A stretch of DNA of 64,000 nt. It comes from Sporodiniella umbellata (lineage: Eukaryota > Mucoromycota > Mucoromycetes > Mucorales > Rhizopodaceae). The stretch covers positions 1 to 64,000 of the forward strand of contig JAIXMR010000025.1 in assembly GCA_025677835.1 (NCBI GenBank), read 5' to 3'. Within the stretch, counting starts at the first letter, position 1. Every line of letters starts with the position of its first letter. The translations under genes were made by a program, and so were the position numbers. Under the pieces are notes generated by a model, which saw nothing but the letters and a program-made list of their open reading frames with translations, was not told the origin of the DNA and searched no databases. Shown piece after piece: positions 1 to 12,340 of this stretch.

Positions 1-2
1 TT

Positions 3-170
3 CTGATAGATAAAGGCGTGTTTGCAGGATACTTGAAAGATATTGAAAAAGAAGGCTTTGGACATTCAATTTACCCCTTTTTCTGCTTTTCCAGCCAATC
101 TACGTATGATATATGTGAGGCAACCAATAGTAATCCTGTAGTTTCAGTTTCTATTTTTGATAGAAGCTAG
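3..170 (+). CDS. possible 3' terminal exon of a gene cut by the left edge
   Basis: A 55-codon frame is open from the window edge to a TAG at 168-170. Its translation is of mixed, protein-like composition (for example KDIEKEGFGH and SVSIFDRS near the end). It could be the last exon of a gene that starts left of the window, because no in-frame ATG is seen. I do not recognise the family, and the frame is short enough to be chance. Confidence 0.25.
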   Translation: MIDKGVFAGYLKDIEKEGFGHSIYPFFCFSSQSTYDICEATNSNPVVSVSIFDRS

Positions 171-2814
171 TCGATTAGACTCGAAAAATAAAATGCTAAA
201 ATAAAAATACATACCTATATCCCCCTTTTTATATCAGTGCATTGACTGCTCCTGGTCTACAAACAAGTGCACCATTTATCCCTATATACATTGTTTTATA
301 CTAATTTGATATAGTGTATATACTGCATTGGTTAGGTAGGCTAAGAATTGTTTTGTTCTTGCTCCAGGTTTACCTTTGATTTTTATTTCTTTATCTTTTG
401 TTCTTCTTGTTCTTTTTTTTTTCAATTGTACTCTTTATAGTACATGCTTGAAAGACTTTAGCTACAGTTGCAAGTATAACATCCTTCTAAATGAATGCAG
501 TGCTATTTGTCCGTGTACTTTTTAATGGAAGGTCACGACAGTTCTGATTATGTAATTTGGTGCCTTTTTATTGATAAAAACACCGTTCCTGATAAAAAAC
601 ATACGGTTCTCCCCTTCCCATATTGTTTAGTGGTTGATTTTTGGAGCGTTATTAATCTTTCTTAACCTCTTGCTGGCGAAATCTTTTCAACTTTTCTCAA
701 ACCGAGGCCATGTTTATGTATTAAACATTTGCGAACAAAAGACTTAGAGATTTCTAATCTCTCCAGCTTTCTCGTATAGCTCCAGCTTTAGCTCATTTAT
801 TGTAGTAGTATTTGTCATAACATTTCCTGATCGCCCTTTTCCGAAGTTAGGGATACTTAAATTATACCAACTTAACAACAAATCCTTAACTTCGCATATA
901 TTAAATGTTGACTTTGATTTTAGTTGTATAAATACTACAACCTTTTTATTCAATGAACATCAGTCAATTATCAACCAAGTATATTCCTCTTAGACTGTCC
1001 GTCTATTCTTCCCTTTTCCCTTTATACTGATAATTCGTCTCGTTCTTGCTTACCACTTCATTTATAAGTCCTAATGTCCTGAAGTAAACAACAAGTCATT
1101 AATGCCACACCTCTCTCTCTCCCTCAGTCGTGTTTATCCAAGCTTCTGTTCCTTTCCGGTTCCCCCTCTTCCTATCTGCTTGAACAACCGACTCTTAACA
1201 GTATTATTCTTTTTAAAAACTAATTTGAGATACTTATGCTCAAAAAATATAAAAGATTTTGGGCTCTAATAGTTTTTAAAAAACAACAACATATGTTATA
1301 GGACTTGCAAAGAGAGAAGACATCTAGACTTGAAACAGGAAGATAGGACTTTTGTAAAAGGTACTAGAGTTCACTGATGTTCTTTTGACACGCTCAGCAA
1401 AAAAATTAGTGTGCTCTTTAGTTGACTTTGAATAAAGTCTTCCACGAGGCTAGCCATAAGAGTCCGGAAGCAGTTGTTGATTTTCACTATACATAACTCT
1501 AGGCAACATAAACATTAATCCCAGTAAATAAATCCGAATTGTTTGACAGTAAAACCACTTTCAATAATTAAATACAAAAAACCTTTTAATTCCCTCCTAT
1601 ACATCTAATTGAGTATAAAAGTTGCCAGATAAAATCCGCATCTCGTTATCTGAAACAGCCTCTTTGAATTGATCACAATTTTGCATGTTTACTATAACAC
1701 CCACACTCTTCGGGTTATTTATATTTTTTTAAAGGTCAGCGCAAAAAAAAAATCCTAACCTTAGCACAAATTGATATCTAAAAAACGTTATAAATGTTAA
1801 TGAAATTACTCACAGAAAAAAAAAAGACATCCTTGGGTTCGGGGCATTTCTAATGACTTTAGTAAAAATAAATAGAAAAACGTGTCGATTGGAAAACCAC
1901 CGATTGTTTTTTAATATTAAAAAAGTTTATTTTATTTTGTTGTCTACTTCTTTATATCAAGTTACAATTTTAAAGAGAAAAACAAGTCCTGTAAATTGGT
2001 ATATTACAAGCCATTTTAGCTCAAAGTGAGGAAAAAAAAGATGGGAGTAGATGGGTTTCTATGTGGGGAAAATAAAAATCAAAATTTAGAATTTATAATA
2101 GAAACCCGAAACACCAATAAACAAGACTGTCTTTGTTTTGTTAGTAATAGAATAAAAAAAAAATTTTTTTTGACATCTCGCGTGGCAATTCGGTAATGCT
2201 AATAGGCTTAGTTGAAAATAAAAAAAAAGTTTTATATGACGTGAGTAAAGGCAATTTATTGTCAGTAATTTGGTCTGTCTTTTAAGCGTGGCGACTTTTT
2301 ATTTTTCCCGCCAAAAGAATTAAATTAAACAAGAACAAAGACTGAGAACAGAAAACAAATAGTTGTACTTTTGTTTATCTGAGGCCTTTTTTTTTTTTTT
2401 TTTTTGGAAAAAAAAAACAAACTCAGAGTGTTCAAGAAAAAAAAAAGGGATTTTGTGTGATGTTCAAAGTTTGTGTCGTTTTACAAAACCTAAAGGGACA
2501 ACGAGAGCATGTAACACAAAGTACTAATTGAATGTTTTTCGGAGATAAAAGAGTATGAACCAATCGATTTCTCGCTTGTTAATTAACACAATCTAAAGCT
2601 GTAATTGTCCCTGCTTTTATGCTCCCTGTATCCTATCTTTTATGTCGCTTGAATTATGTAAAGCCTGAAAAGTGTACAGTTGATTTAAAGAAGCAGCACG
2701 CAAAGCTCTATTGTTACATATCTTTGCTATGCCACGTGTCGCTAAGATCTGCAAGATAATTTTCTTTGTCGGCTCTACAAAATTAAGCACACTACATTCA
2801 AAAAAAAGGAAAGC
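171..2814. other. AT-rich intergenic region, no gene recognised
   Basis: About 2.6 kb with only short frames (under 70 codons) and many A/T runs, including a T run of about 21 near 2388-2405. The minus-strand frame at 2617-2826 overlaps the probable promoter of the small zinc-knuckle gene and has no supporting features. I see no RNA gene or repeat here. Confidence 0.5.
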
Positions 2815-2820
2815 TATAAA
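2815..2820 (+). promoter_or_regulatory. TATA box upstream of the zinc-knuckle microgene
   Basis: A TATAAA lies 165 nt upstream of the ATG at 2980. It is followed by long pyrimidine-rich stretches (TTTTTTCTTCTTCTTT and similar) of the kind seen before the other start codons in this window. The arrangement suggests a dedicated promoter with a 5' leader of roughly 100-130 nt. This is inference from position and composition only. Confidence 0.4.
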
Positions 2821-2979
2821 AGCCATCCGGTTTTTTGCGATAATTTACTTTTTTCTTCTTCTTTAAATCTTTTATACGCTTTCCATAGACTCTTTTTTAT
2901 CTTACTAAAGAAACAAGTTTTTCTTTCCTATACCTTTATATTCTATTCCATCTCCACACTTAAGCCCCTATACTCAAAC

Positions 2980-3110
2980 ATGTCTGACGGTCGTTGTATT
3001 CACTGTGGTCAAAAAGGCCACTACTCTATGTAAGTTTTATCTTCTTCTGGCTCTTTTCTTTTACTTACTCTTTCTACAGGATGTGCCCTAAAAAGCCTAA
3101 CAACAACTAA
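2980..3110 (+). CDS. 26-residue single CCHC zinc-knuckle microprotein, two exons
   Basis: Exon 1 is 2980-3029 and exon 2 is 3080-3110. The 50-nt intron starts GTAAGT and ends ACAG after a pyrimidine tract. The joined frame is 27 codons including TAA (phase-checked). The product has a perfect CCHC knuckle, C-x2-C-x4-H-x4-C, with C6, C9, H14 and C19. The last cysteine is in exon 2, so splicing is required to complete the motif. The C-terminal tail is PKKPNNN. Zinc knuckles of this type bind single-stranded RNA or DNA in CNBP/Gis2 proteins and retroviral nucleocapsids. A protein made of only one knuckle is unusual. The start has a good A-rich context (CAAACATG) and a TATA box lies upstream. The main doubt is the very small size. 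Confidence 0.62.
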
Positions 3111-4376
3111 ACAACAACCCACTTTACGGCAAATCAACAAACAATTAGGATTGGTTCAAGTCACCCAAAAAAGCATATCTTTCATCTCTACTACATTTAT
3201 TGTTCTGTTCCGGTTATAGAGGATCAAAACAAAAAAGAAGCAATTCTCGACACTTTTTTTTTTTCACACTACTTTTTTTTTATATTCTTTTATTATTCCA
3301 AAGAAAAATGGCTGGTTTCTTTTTTTTTTTTTATTGACGCATCTTTATTTTTACTTTTCCCTTTTTTCTATATTTTTTCCAACAAAATTATGACGCTTTT
3401 CTTGAAAAAGAATTTTTTTATTTTTCTCACTCTCTTTCCTATGCTATGTAACCCCTTATGACCCAATTGATACCTTTTTCTTATAATTAAAAACAATAAA
3501 GATACACTATAAAATAAACAAATATAAAAAAAAACATGAAAAAAAAACTTTGAACGTTTTTCTATTGTTTTTTGTTTGTTGTTTTTCTTCCTTGTTCATA
3601 AAATATATAGAAACTCCCCATGACTTTGATAAATAGGGTGACACAGATCCTTTCTGTTGAACCAATGAAACTTGCATTTGATCTAATACAAAATGACGTA
3701 TAAAAGTTTTTTGGATGTCGCCTCTTAGAATCTATATAAATGGCTCGTATATATCGTCATGAACAGCGCACATCCTTTACCACACTCTACTAAAATCTAT
3801 TGACTAGGTCTCGGTTAAACAATAGAACACAAGTACTTATTGAATTGGGCTATTGTGTGTATCGTGACGTGTGTAACTTGTTTTCATAGAAAGTTTCTTT
3901 AGAGCCTTTTCTTTTATATAGTTTGAATTACAACGTAATTTGATGGTCTCAGTCATCAAAGTTTTGGGGAATTCAGAGTTATCCCACAGATCACAGCAAC
4001 TCCCCTCGAGTTAAACGTGTCGATACGTCAATCGAGATTACTTTTAAGCATTCCTGTGACGTAGGAAAATATCTCGGGTCATTAAAAACGCCGCTTAATT
4101 AACAATCTGCTTTCCCACTGCGCACACCAAAAGCCACCCTTCGCTATTGACACGCGTTTATGAAGCACATGCTCCCTCTTCTGCTTTCTCATTGAACACA
4201 GAATTCAAATCAGCTTTGATATACCCCGGATAATGGTAAGCTCTTAAAATAAACTTATTTTTCACTTACAAGGTAAAAAAGGCACGCGCTTGCCTAATTT
4301 TAGCTTTTTTTTTAAAAAAAACTATGTAAATTTTTTTTTTCAACTTATTTTTAATTATTTTTTCCTTTAATAAACA
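3111..4376. other. T-rich 3' region of the microgene and CGI121 upstream region
   Basis: 3111-3600 is strongly T-rich with AATAAA near 3495 and is probably the microgene's 3' UTR. The upstream region of CGI121 contains a TATAAA at about 3701 and TGACGT-type (CRE-like) sequences near 3694, 4025 and 4057. No other gene is supported; the ATG frames here are under 30 codons. Confidence 0.4.
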
Positions 4377-5038
4377 ATGGAATCTTACGCACTGGAGCTA
4401 TTTCCTTCCCAAGTTCATTTGGGCCTATTTGAAAATGTGACCAACGCGTCCGAATTAAAACAAAAATTAATAAATCAAGACGCTCCTTTGCAATGTGCTT
4501 TCATCGATGCTTCTTTTGTAAAGAATTCTCTTCTAAGCTCTTAACAAACTCTTTTTAGGTCCTGAGTCCTTTTCATGCTCTACTCGTCGCACAAAGAGCT
4601 GTACACGAACAATCTATTCAAAAGTTGAAAACAAACAATCTCTATTCTCAAATCATCTTTGACTTTTCTCCACAATCCAATGTAATAATTACATCTGCAT
4701 GTACTTATAATTGCTAACTCATCGCTCTTCAGATCGCTAAGGCGCTAGCTTTGTTCGGCATTAAAGAAACGACAACACATGTCTTGGCCATTCGTGTAGG
4801 AGGCACTGTAGAAGAAGCCAAACAGCTCATGACAGATGACATCCAAGGTCAATGGTCTTCTCTGGACCGTTTATCTTCTTTACAAGACTTGGGAGCTATC
4901 AAAAAGGTACCGTATCTTTATCTTTGATAATTTTACTCATGTATTATCTCTTAGGCTTACCAAGTTCCTACTGAAGAAAAAGACCTTTCTAACATTACCA
5001 GTTTTGTTATAGGAGGTATTGCTTTGAAGGGACACTAG
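4377..5038 (+). CDS. CGI121: EKC/KEOPS complex subunit Cgi121 (TPRKB family)
   Basis: Four exons: 4377-4517, 4559-4681, 4733-4906 and 4955-5038 (phase-checked, 173 aa). All introns are GT-AG and 41-51 nt long. Cgi121 is the small KEOPS/EKC subunit that binds Bud32 and supports threonyl-carbamoyl adenosine (t6A) modification of tRNA and telomere maintenance. Family features visible are an N-terminal LFPSQVHLGLFENVTNASEL region, DASFV-LSPFHALLVAQRA in the middle, and LFGIKETTTHVLAIRV, which resembles the conserved 'fGi...t..llvv' strand. The length agrees with yeast Cgi121 and human TPRKB (about 175-180 aa). The start is the first ATG, in an AAACAATG context. SF3A1 starts 121 bp downstream on the same strand. 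Confidence 0.88.
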
Positions 5039-5158
5039 TTTTTTTTTCTTTTAGCCAATAAAAATCGTTTTATACAAAAAAAAAATTTAGCCAGCCATAC
5101 ATAATAACAAATATTCTCTTTTTTTATTTTTTTTTTTTGAATTGTTCAAATATAAAAA

Positions 5159-7441
5159 ATGATGGAAGTAGAAGAGGTGAACGGAAATACACCCAGTGAA
5201 CCCATTACCGGTATCATTTATCCACCTCAAAATGTTCGAAGTAAATTTAAATAGAAAGAAAGTCGATACAATTCACAAACTCACTATTATTATTTAAACC
5301 ATAGCCATGATTGATAGAGCCGCAGCTACTCTGTCAACAAAACCTCCCGAGTTAGCGAGACACATTTTAGAAAATGACAGAGAGGGAAAATTTGGATTTT
5401 TAAAAGAAGAGGATCCCTACCATGCTTATTATCTATTTAAATTTAATGAATCCAGAGAAGGAAAAGGTAGATGGAGAATCTATTATGTGTGCGTTTTATG
5501 CTTTTTTTTTAAAAATCCATGGCTTTTCATTTATCTAGCACCTGCAATCAATGAACTCGCGATGGACAACAAAACACCAGTAAGTGAAGAACAGCGTGTT
5601 TTGGCTCCCAAGAAACCTGAAGATTATATATTCTCAGCAATGCTGCCTGCCATGTCAGCACAGGATTTGTAAATTGTCCACATTCTCTTATATACGATAC
5701 CTACTCAACACTTTTTTTTTCTGTTCATTTTGGAATTTAGGGATATCATTAAACTTACAGCTCAATTTGCAGCACGTAACGGATTAGGATTCATCGGTCA
5801 ATTGATGAAACGAGAAAGCCGTAATTATCAATTTGATTTCTTACACGCCAAACACAGTCTATTTCCTTACTTTACACAACTGATTGAACAATACACCAAA
5901 GTGATCAAACCTACCAACACCATCCTTGAGCGATTAAATATCAATCAGACGGATAAATACCAAATCCTAGATAGAGTCACAGAGCGCGTCGAATATATTG
6001 CTTGGTTAGAAGCAGAAAAGAAAAAGAAAAATGATGAAGACGAAAAAGAAAGAAGTAAACCACACTTACCTTGAGCCTGTACATTTATCCTTTTTTTTTT
6101 TTTTTGGCGGTTAGTGGCTTACGCTAGTGTGGATTGGCATGACTTTGTAGTAGTAGAGACCGTAGAATTTACAGATGCAGACGAACAAGCCGATCTACCA
6201 CCTCCAATGAGTTTAGCCGAGCTTGAAAATATGTCTATGGCACAGAAGCGACTGGCGGCTATGCCTGAACCGACAATGGAAGAAAATGTCAAACCAGAAG
6301 CGGACGATGTGGATATGGAGGCATCAGATGAAGAGACGAATGAACAGGCACCCTCAGTTATTGTTCCTAAGATGCCTGAAGGTCCGATCAAGATCCGTAC
6401 AGACTACAAGCCCAAGTTGATAGGTACCCAAGCCAAAGCCTCAGTACCCATGCAAATCTGCCCCCGTTGTGGTGAGGCAGTCCCAGACACGGAAATGGAA
6501 GAACACATGCGTATTGAACTCTTGGATGCCAAGGGCAAAGAGCAGAAGTTGGCTATGGAAGCAAAAATTAAAGATAGCAATTTGTTGCACGGTAACGATG
6601 TCGCTCGAAACCTGAAGAATTTCTCTGGCTTGCGTCCAGATATCTTTGATTCAGATGAACCTGAAGCTCAGCGTAAGCTCAAACGTCAACAAGAAGAATC
6701 CAAAAAGAGAGAAAAGAATATTTGGGATGGTCATACTTCTACTATGACCTTGGCCAACCAAAGAGCACAGCAATCTAGTATTGAAGAACAAATTGCCATG
6801 ATGCATCGAGGGGATGTAGGTGCTACAATGTAAGTTTTCTTCAAAAAAAAAAAAAATCCGCATTCATGGCAGGACTAATGCTTCTTATTATGTTAGGGAT
6901 TCTATTGGTCCTCAAATTCCTGTACCCACTTATGCTCCTGCCTACCCTCACCAAACTATGTATTTCCCTAATCAAACATTAGTAAATACAGCTGTCTATA
7001 ACCCTGGCATGCCCCCTCCTGTTACGCCTGCAATCCGAAAGCCAGAGGATTTTGGCCCTCCTGATAAGAAGCCTCGTTTAGAGGGTGAGCCTGAATGGCC
7101 AGTCCATGATCCTGTAAGTTACTTTTGTTATCTCTTGTTTATCCTCTCATCACTTGTTTTTTTTGGTATATTAGAATGCAATTCATTTAACCATCCAAAC
7201 ACCTTCTCTGCCTGATAAGCCCGAATGGAATTTGAAAGGCTCACCTATTATGGTTGGCGGTTTGTTACCTAACACTTTGGTGAGTACTGTGAAAGATCGC
7301 ATCGGTTCCACTTTGGGAATGCCTGCCGGTAAACAAAAACTGTCTACTGTTGCAGGAACTGTATTGAACAACAGTAAAACACTGGCTTTCTATGGTATCA
7401 TGAACGGCGCTGCTCTTGTGCTTGAAGTAAGAAAACGATAA
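5159..7441 (+). CDS. PRP21: splicing factor 3A subunit 1 (Prp21/SF3a120)
   Basis: Seven exons: 5159-5240, 5305-5466, 5539-5668, 5741-6054, 6115-6829, 6897-7113 and 7175-7441 (phase-checked, 628 aa). SF3A1 is part of the U2 snRNP SF3a complex needed for branch-site recognition. There are two SURP modules: one with DPYHAYYLFKFNESREGKA and one with KLTAQFAARNGLGFIGQL followed by NYQFDFLHAKHSLFPYF. After them come the conserved AYASVDWHDFVVVETVEF segment and a charged region with CPRCGEAV. A C-terminal ubiquitin-like domain includes GMPAGKQKL and LAFYGIMNGAALVLEVRKR. Human SF3A1 has the same domain order and is longer (793 aa). Two ATGs in a row open the frame. The poly(A) in intron 5 (13 A near 6844-6856) is only an intron feature. 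Confidence 0.95.
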
Positions 7442-7536
7442 GAAATAAAGACAGAGATATATTTTTTTTTTTGTAAATTAAAGATAAAATTTGCAATTTT
7501 TTCTTTTTTTTTTTAATACAAGTTATTAAACAAGAG

Positions 7537-9490
7537 ATGAATGTGTTGATTTACAATGGTGCTGGCACCTCTTTAAATTCAGTTAAACATACCTATTCAA
7601 CCCTCAAGATATTATTGGGACATGCTTACGATGTAATGAAAGTTGATGCTTTGACTTTAAAAAACGAGCCTTGGGAGGAGACATGCTCACTTTTAGTAAT
7701 TCCTGGTGGAAGAGATGCGCCTTATTGTGAAGACCTGGACCATACAAAAATTCAGCGTTATGTTCAACAAGGAGGCAGCTACCTTGGTTTCTGTGCTGGT
7801 GGTTATTATGCCTCACGAGAAATTGCCTTTGAGGTGGGTACACCTCTAGCCATTCAAGGCCCTCGCCCACTAGGTTTTTTCCCTGGGCTCTGCCGAGGTA
7901 CTGTGTTCCCTGGATTTGTCTATAACAGCGAGAAGGGGGCGCGTTCAGTCACGATTGGATATGGACAGCGCACCTTACAGACTTACTATAATGGTGGCGG
8001 CGCCTTTTCTCAGGCAGCTCCGGAGCAGGTCTTTTGTGTCTACCAGGACACCCAAGAGCCTGCAGGTGTGCTCTGTCAGGTTCAAAAAGGACGCGCGCTC
8101 TTGTTTGGTGTACATCCTGAATACGACATTCGTGAGATCGATTTGTTTGAGAATGAAGATGCAGACCGACTAAAAAAAGAACTGACTGCGTCTTTACCTG
8201 ACTGCCGACAGCTCTTATCCGATGGCTTGGTGCAGCTTGGTCTCAAGGTTAGCTCTTCGGACATCCCAGCTCTGACGCCTATGTATCTCTCTGCAGTTAA
8301 GCAAGATATTGTTGATAACATCCAGAACCGGTTTCTAAAGGAGGCGGACGGTCAACGGGTTTTGAAAGACGTTCATGACAGCTTTTGTCTTCAATCTCAA
8401 GACCCCTCTTGTCTCAACATCATTTCTGATCAGCCTGCGCCTAGCAACTACTTTAACGTTCAAAAATACTACCAGTTTCTATTGGACAGAAGGTCCCAGG
8501 AATGGGGAGGGGGTGCTTGGTATCATATTGGTAACGCCATGTTATACTCACAAGTAATCACAAGCACACAAACTGTTTTAGACAAGTATGCAAAAAGAAG
8601 AAACCCCATTCATCTTTTTAAATTTGACTTATTGCTTTTTTTTTCTTTGCTATAGAAACTATAACTTTACACAAATCCTACCCAATGGCCTTGTATGTTT
8701 AGCTACAAATCAGATTGCTGGAAGGGGTAAGTAAAGGGAAGACAGAGAGGGGACGAAACTGATATGGCTATTCTTAGGTAGAGGAAAGAATGCTTGGGTT
8801 TCGCAAGCTGGTGCTTTGCAATTCAGCTTTATTGTTCGCCATGGTCTACATCCCAAGGCGCCTGTTGTGTTCATTCAGTACTTGATAGCCAATGCAATTG
8901 TCGAGAGCATTCGTACACGCCCAGGATACGAACAAGTTCCTTTAAGGCTCAAGTGGCCTAACGATATCTATGCCGAGACAAAAGACGGGCTAAAAAAAGT
9001 AGGCGGATTATTGGTCAACTCGAGCTTTATGCAAAATGAGTTTCTCTTGGTAATCGGGTGTGGCGTCAACTTGAACAATCCTCAGCCTACAGTGTCCATT
9101 AATGACGTGATCCAGACCCACAACCCTGCCTTACCAAGATTGGAACCAGAACAGGTCTTGGCACATGCCTTGGTCCACTTTGAAAAGTTTTATTCGCAAT
9201 TCTGTGAGGAAGGCATGGGATCTTGGTTCTTGAACAAGTATTACGAAAGGTGGCTTCATACGTAAGGGAAATAGATAGACAAAGCTAGAGAATTCACTTT
9301 CTTTTCGTGTAGCGACAAAGTGGTGACTCTAACCACACATGAGAACGAGCAAGCAAAAATTGTTGGAATCACCAGCGATTACGGTATGTTAGAGGCTGTA
9401 AGTGTAAATAACCCTAGAAAGAGATTTACGCTTCAGCCGGACGGCAATAGCTTTGACATGTTAAAGGGGCTCATTGTCCAGAAACAATGA
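7537..9490 (+). CDS. BPL1: biotin-[acetyl-CoA carboxylase] ligase (eukaryotic type, two-domain)
   Basis: Four exons: 7537-8585, 8656-8726, 8778-9261 and 9313-9490 (phase-checked, 593 aa). It makes biotinyl-5'-AMP and transfers biotin to carboxylases such as pyruvate and acetyl-CoA carboxylase. The N-terminal half is a BPL_N glutamine-amidotransferase-like domain with SLLVIPGGRDAPY and the nucleophile-elbow-like GSYLGFCAGGYYA. The catalytic half holds the biotin/ATP-binding loop NQIAGRGRGKNAWVSQAG (GRGR is the expected signature), LKWPNDIY and KVGGLLVNS, then VIGCGVNLNN. A C-terminal domain ends FTLQPDGNSFDML-type. Length fits the fungal Bpl1 range (about 600-690 aa). It starts 96 bp after SF3A1, so any promoter must be very short or overlap the SF3A1 3' UTR. 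Confidence 0.95.
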
Positions 9491-9785
9491 TCTGCCTACC
9501 GTCACCTTTTTAAAACTCAGGCATGAATCGCTTACCTCAACTCCCTAACTCAACAAACATAAAAATTGGTGTTGTAAAGCAAACATCTGAGCGATTTTTT
9601 GTTACTTAGATTATTAGAAATAAAAAGAATAGTTTTAAAGCTTACTTGTATATTCCAACTATTCTTTAGTAGATTTCTCTATTTAGATCTGTTCCTTTCT
9701 CTTTTAGGACAAAAGAGATGAACAAATGTACTAAATACAAGCGCCAACTCAAAACGACAAAGATAAACATCTGTAATTTTTAATA

Positions 9786-9856
9786 CAGTCAAACCTGGAA
9801 ACTGGCGTTCTCACAAAAATCGTTGTCACTTTTATAAAAATGATTGGCCAAAAGGC
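9786..9856 (+). repeat. left terminal inverted repeat
   Basis: This begins CAGTCAAACCTGG directly after TA and runs into ATGATTGGCCAAAAGGC. It is the imperfect reverse complement of 14345-14415. The match is interrupted, with about 20 extra bases on this side. Confidence 0.5.
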
Positions 9857-10530
9857 AAAAACAGTTGACGGAAAATTGATCAATAAATATCAAGAATATT
9901 TTTTCCATGCCAAATAATTAAATTAGACAGTTAAATTGCAATATAGTCCCTTTTCTTCCTAACTGAAATTCGTTATTTTTTCTACTAAAAACATTTTCTA
10001 CCAATGAGCACATTTTTTTTATGAAAATGGACAAAATAACATCTATATTGAGCAAGGAAAAATCATTTACGATCCGGTGAAAGTCATTCTTACACAAATT
10101 GGCTACCCTGATGTAATTCTTGAAACAGTTGCTAGCTAGAAAGCTTGTTAAAGTGATAAAGTACCAGATTTAGATAGATCATACAAAAACTATAGCGACT
10201 TTACCAGAGAGACATTTGATAGACATCTTGAATTTGCTAAATTTAGTTATACCGGATAAAGACTATAAGAAATGATAAAAAGAAATACATTTGAAAAAAA
10301 GAAGAACATCTAGATTTGTTTATTAACTTAAATAAAACATTATTTCTAATACTATATTATATTTCAAAACAGAAGACACACTTTAAAAGAAAATTAGCAT
10401 TTAAATAGCTTATAAAATTTAAATATATGATATTAAAAGAGGAAATAACGTATTTTCAATACTGTAATGACTTGACAGAATTAATCAATTCTAAAAGAAC
10501 AAAAAAAGAGAGAGAATGAAAAAAAATTAG

Positions 10531-11166
10531 ATGTCTCTCTTTATAGATCGTATGATTGGAAAGTCTGAAGAGCGTGGGTTAGTGGCCAAGGTTTGAAATA
10601 GCCTAAATATCAATTATCACACTACGTTAAGGTGGTGGAATAGCTATAAAGAAACAGATGAGATCCTATACAAAAAATCCAAAGAAAACAGTGGTCCTAA
10701 AAGCTCGTTCTCTACTAAACATAGCAAATATTTACATGGTCTATTGAATAATAATCCTCAACTGTTCTCAGATAATATTATGAAAAATTTGAATGAAGAG
10801 TTTGAAGGCTTCACTATCTCAAAGCCACAACTAAATAGTAATTTACGTAATGCAATTCTTATTACTATCAAGAAGCCATTGCTTGGATATGAAACAAAGA
10901 ATTCGCCAGAAAACATGGTGACAAGATTTGAGCGGTTGATAAAATGGAAGAACTTTAATCTTGATTTTACAAAGAATTGTGTTTTTATTCATAAAGCCGG
11001 ATTTCACATTAACATGAGAAATATTCGGGCCAGATCGAAAAGTAGCCATCGTAAAGTAACTACAAACCAGAGCACCAACGCATACAATCACTGATACCAC
11101 TCAACCCTCTAGCGCTATTCACATTGCTTTCAGAAAGCCACCACCAGAAAAAGAAATAGAGACTAC

Positions 11167-11205
<39 letters not shown>

Positions 11206-11690
11206 AAGGCTAATAAGGGGTAAAAAAAAAAGAACAGTAACTGAGATTAGTGAAGGGAATACAGAGGTTAACGACTATTCTGCTGAAAACAATCTAGTAA
11301 AAAAAAAGCACAACAACTGCTTACTTTATCAATTTTATGCACGAAGTTCTTGCTGTAATTAATGTTGAAGAAGCTTTAGAAGAAAGTTGTGTGTTTCTAA
11401 ATAACGCTTCTATTCATAAGTTTAAGCCAATAATAATCATATTCTCTACCTTGTCCTTTTTCCTCTACTTTGTCCTTTTTTTCTTTTTTTTTCTAAATTT
11501 CAGGCTTTGTCAACAATAATTACTGTCAGTATAGAACGCGCAATATGCATGTTTTACCATCAAGATTATGACAAGACTAAAGCCAATGAACTACTTAATG
11601 ATATAGAGAAACTAGATATGGAAGTTTGTTATAAAAATGGTCCCTTTAAACTAATTTTATACTCAATCAAAGTCTAGTTCGTGGTCTTGA
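10531..11690 (+). pseudogene. degenerate DDE transposase (Tc1/mariner-like, IS630 superfamily)
   Basis: The frame starts at ATG 10531 and is broken by a TGA near 10594, by frame changes around 11090, and by a 36-nt poly(A) at 11168. Recognisable parts are a helix-turn-helix-like segment (YHTTLRWWNSY), LHGLLNNNPQLFSDNIMKNLNEEF, and NCVFIHKAGFHINMR, where FVDESGFDINMR stands in the related copy at 56000. The first catalytic Asp is therefore His or lost here. Downstream the 'VFLNNASIHK' segment corresponds to the second catalytic-Asp strand (V.DNA.IHK), again with Asp changed to Asn. It cannot encode an active transposase. Its closest relative in the window is the copy at 55374. Confidence 0.65.
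11168..11203 (+). repeat. poly(A) tract, 36 nt
   Basis: An uninterrupted run of 36 A lies inside the transposase remnant. It could be a retroposed tail or simple slippage expansion. The flanks are not obviously duplicated. Confidence 0.8.
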
Positions 11691-12340
11691 ATGTCATCAG
11701 TATCCTGCTTTGCTAAAAAAAAAACCGGTTAGGATACAGCAAGCAGAAAGAAGCCCCCAATTAAATAAAGGCTTCTATTCTGTTATTTTGAAATGAAATA
11801 TAATCCCTGTTGTATTTCGAGAAGTAAAATAACAAGGTAAAAACATAATAGAAAAAGACTCTGTAAATACTTTGAGGCTGTATAAAATAAGCTGTTTTTT
11901 GTATGCTTTTACAATCTGCTTTAGCTATTATGTTTTACTTATCTTACTAATAGATTTTTTTATATGTGTATATCAGAGAGAATCTTTCTGCTATATGTTA
12001 ATTGTATCGTTTGTGAGATTTTTTCTAAATTAGATCATGGCAGCTCTTGAGAATCGACGCATGTTCCAACCAATCTATTTATTTTGTTTAAAATAACTCA
12101 TTATTCAAAAAACATTGTAGTATTATAGAAATAGGCTACGCTTCGAAAATAGATTATATTTCTAATGTTATCTATTTGTTATCTTATATCTAGTTTTTTT
12201 TTTTGTTAGATGATTTTTTTAAAATATACTCTGAACCGTTTCGAAATATCTCTTTCCATCTATTCCTTCAGTAGTGGAGGTACATTTCGACAATGTTTTT
12301 TTCTTTTAAAAACATTGATAAAAAATTAGTTATAGGTTCT
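11691..12340. other. transposon-derived AT-rich DNA, no gene
   Basis: Low-complexity sequence inside the decayed element. No frame over 60 codons and no recognisable domain. Confidence 0.4.

Noticed and set aside
2617..2826. 69-codon minus-strand frame upstream of the microgene
   Set aside because: It overlaps the TATA box and leader of the plus-strand gene, has no domain, and no promoter-like leader on its own strand.
3150..3180. GGTTCAAGTC-like sequence resembling a tRNA T-loop
   Set aside because: No matching acceptor, D-arm or anticodon stem could be built around it.
11337..11519. 60-codon frame MHEVLAVINVEEALEE
   Set aside because: It is part of the decayed transposase downstream region running into a poly(T) tract, not a separate gene.
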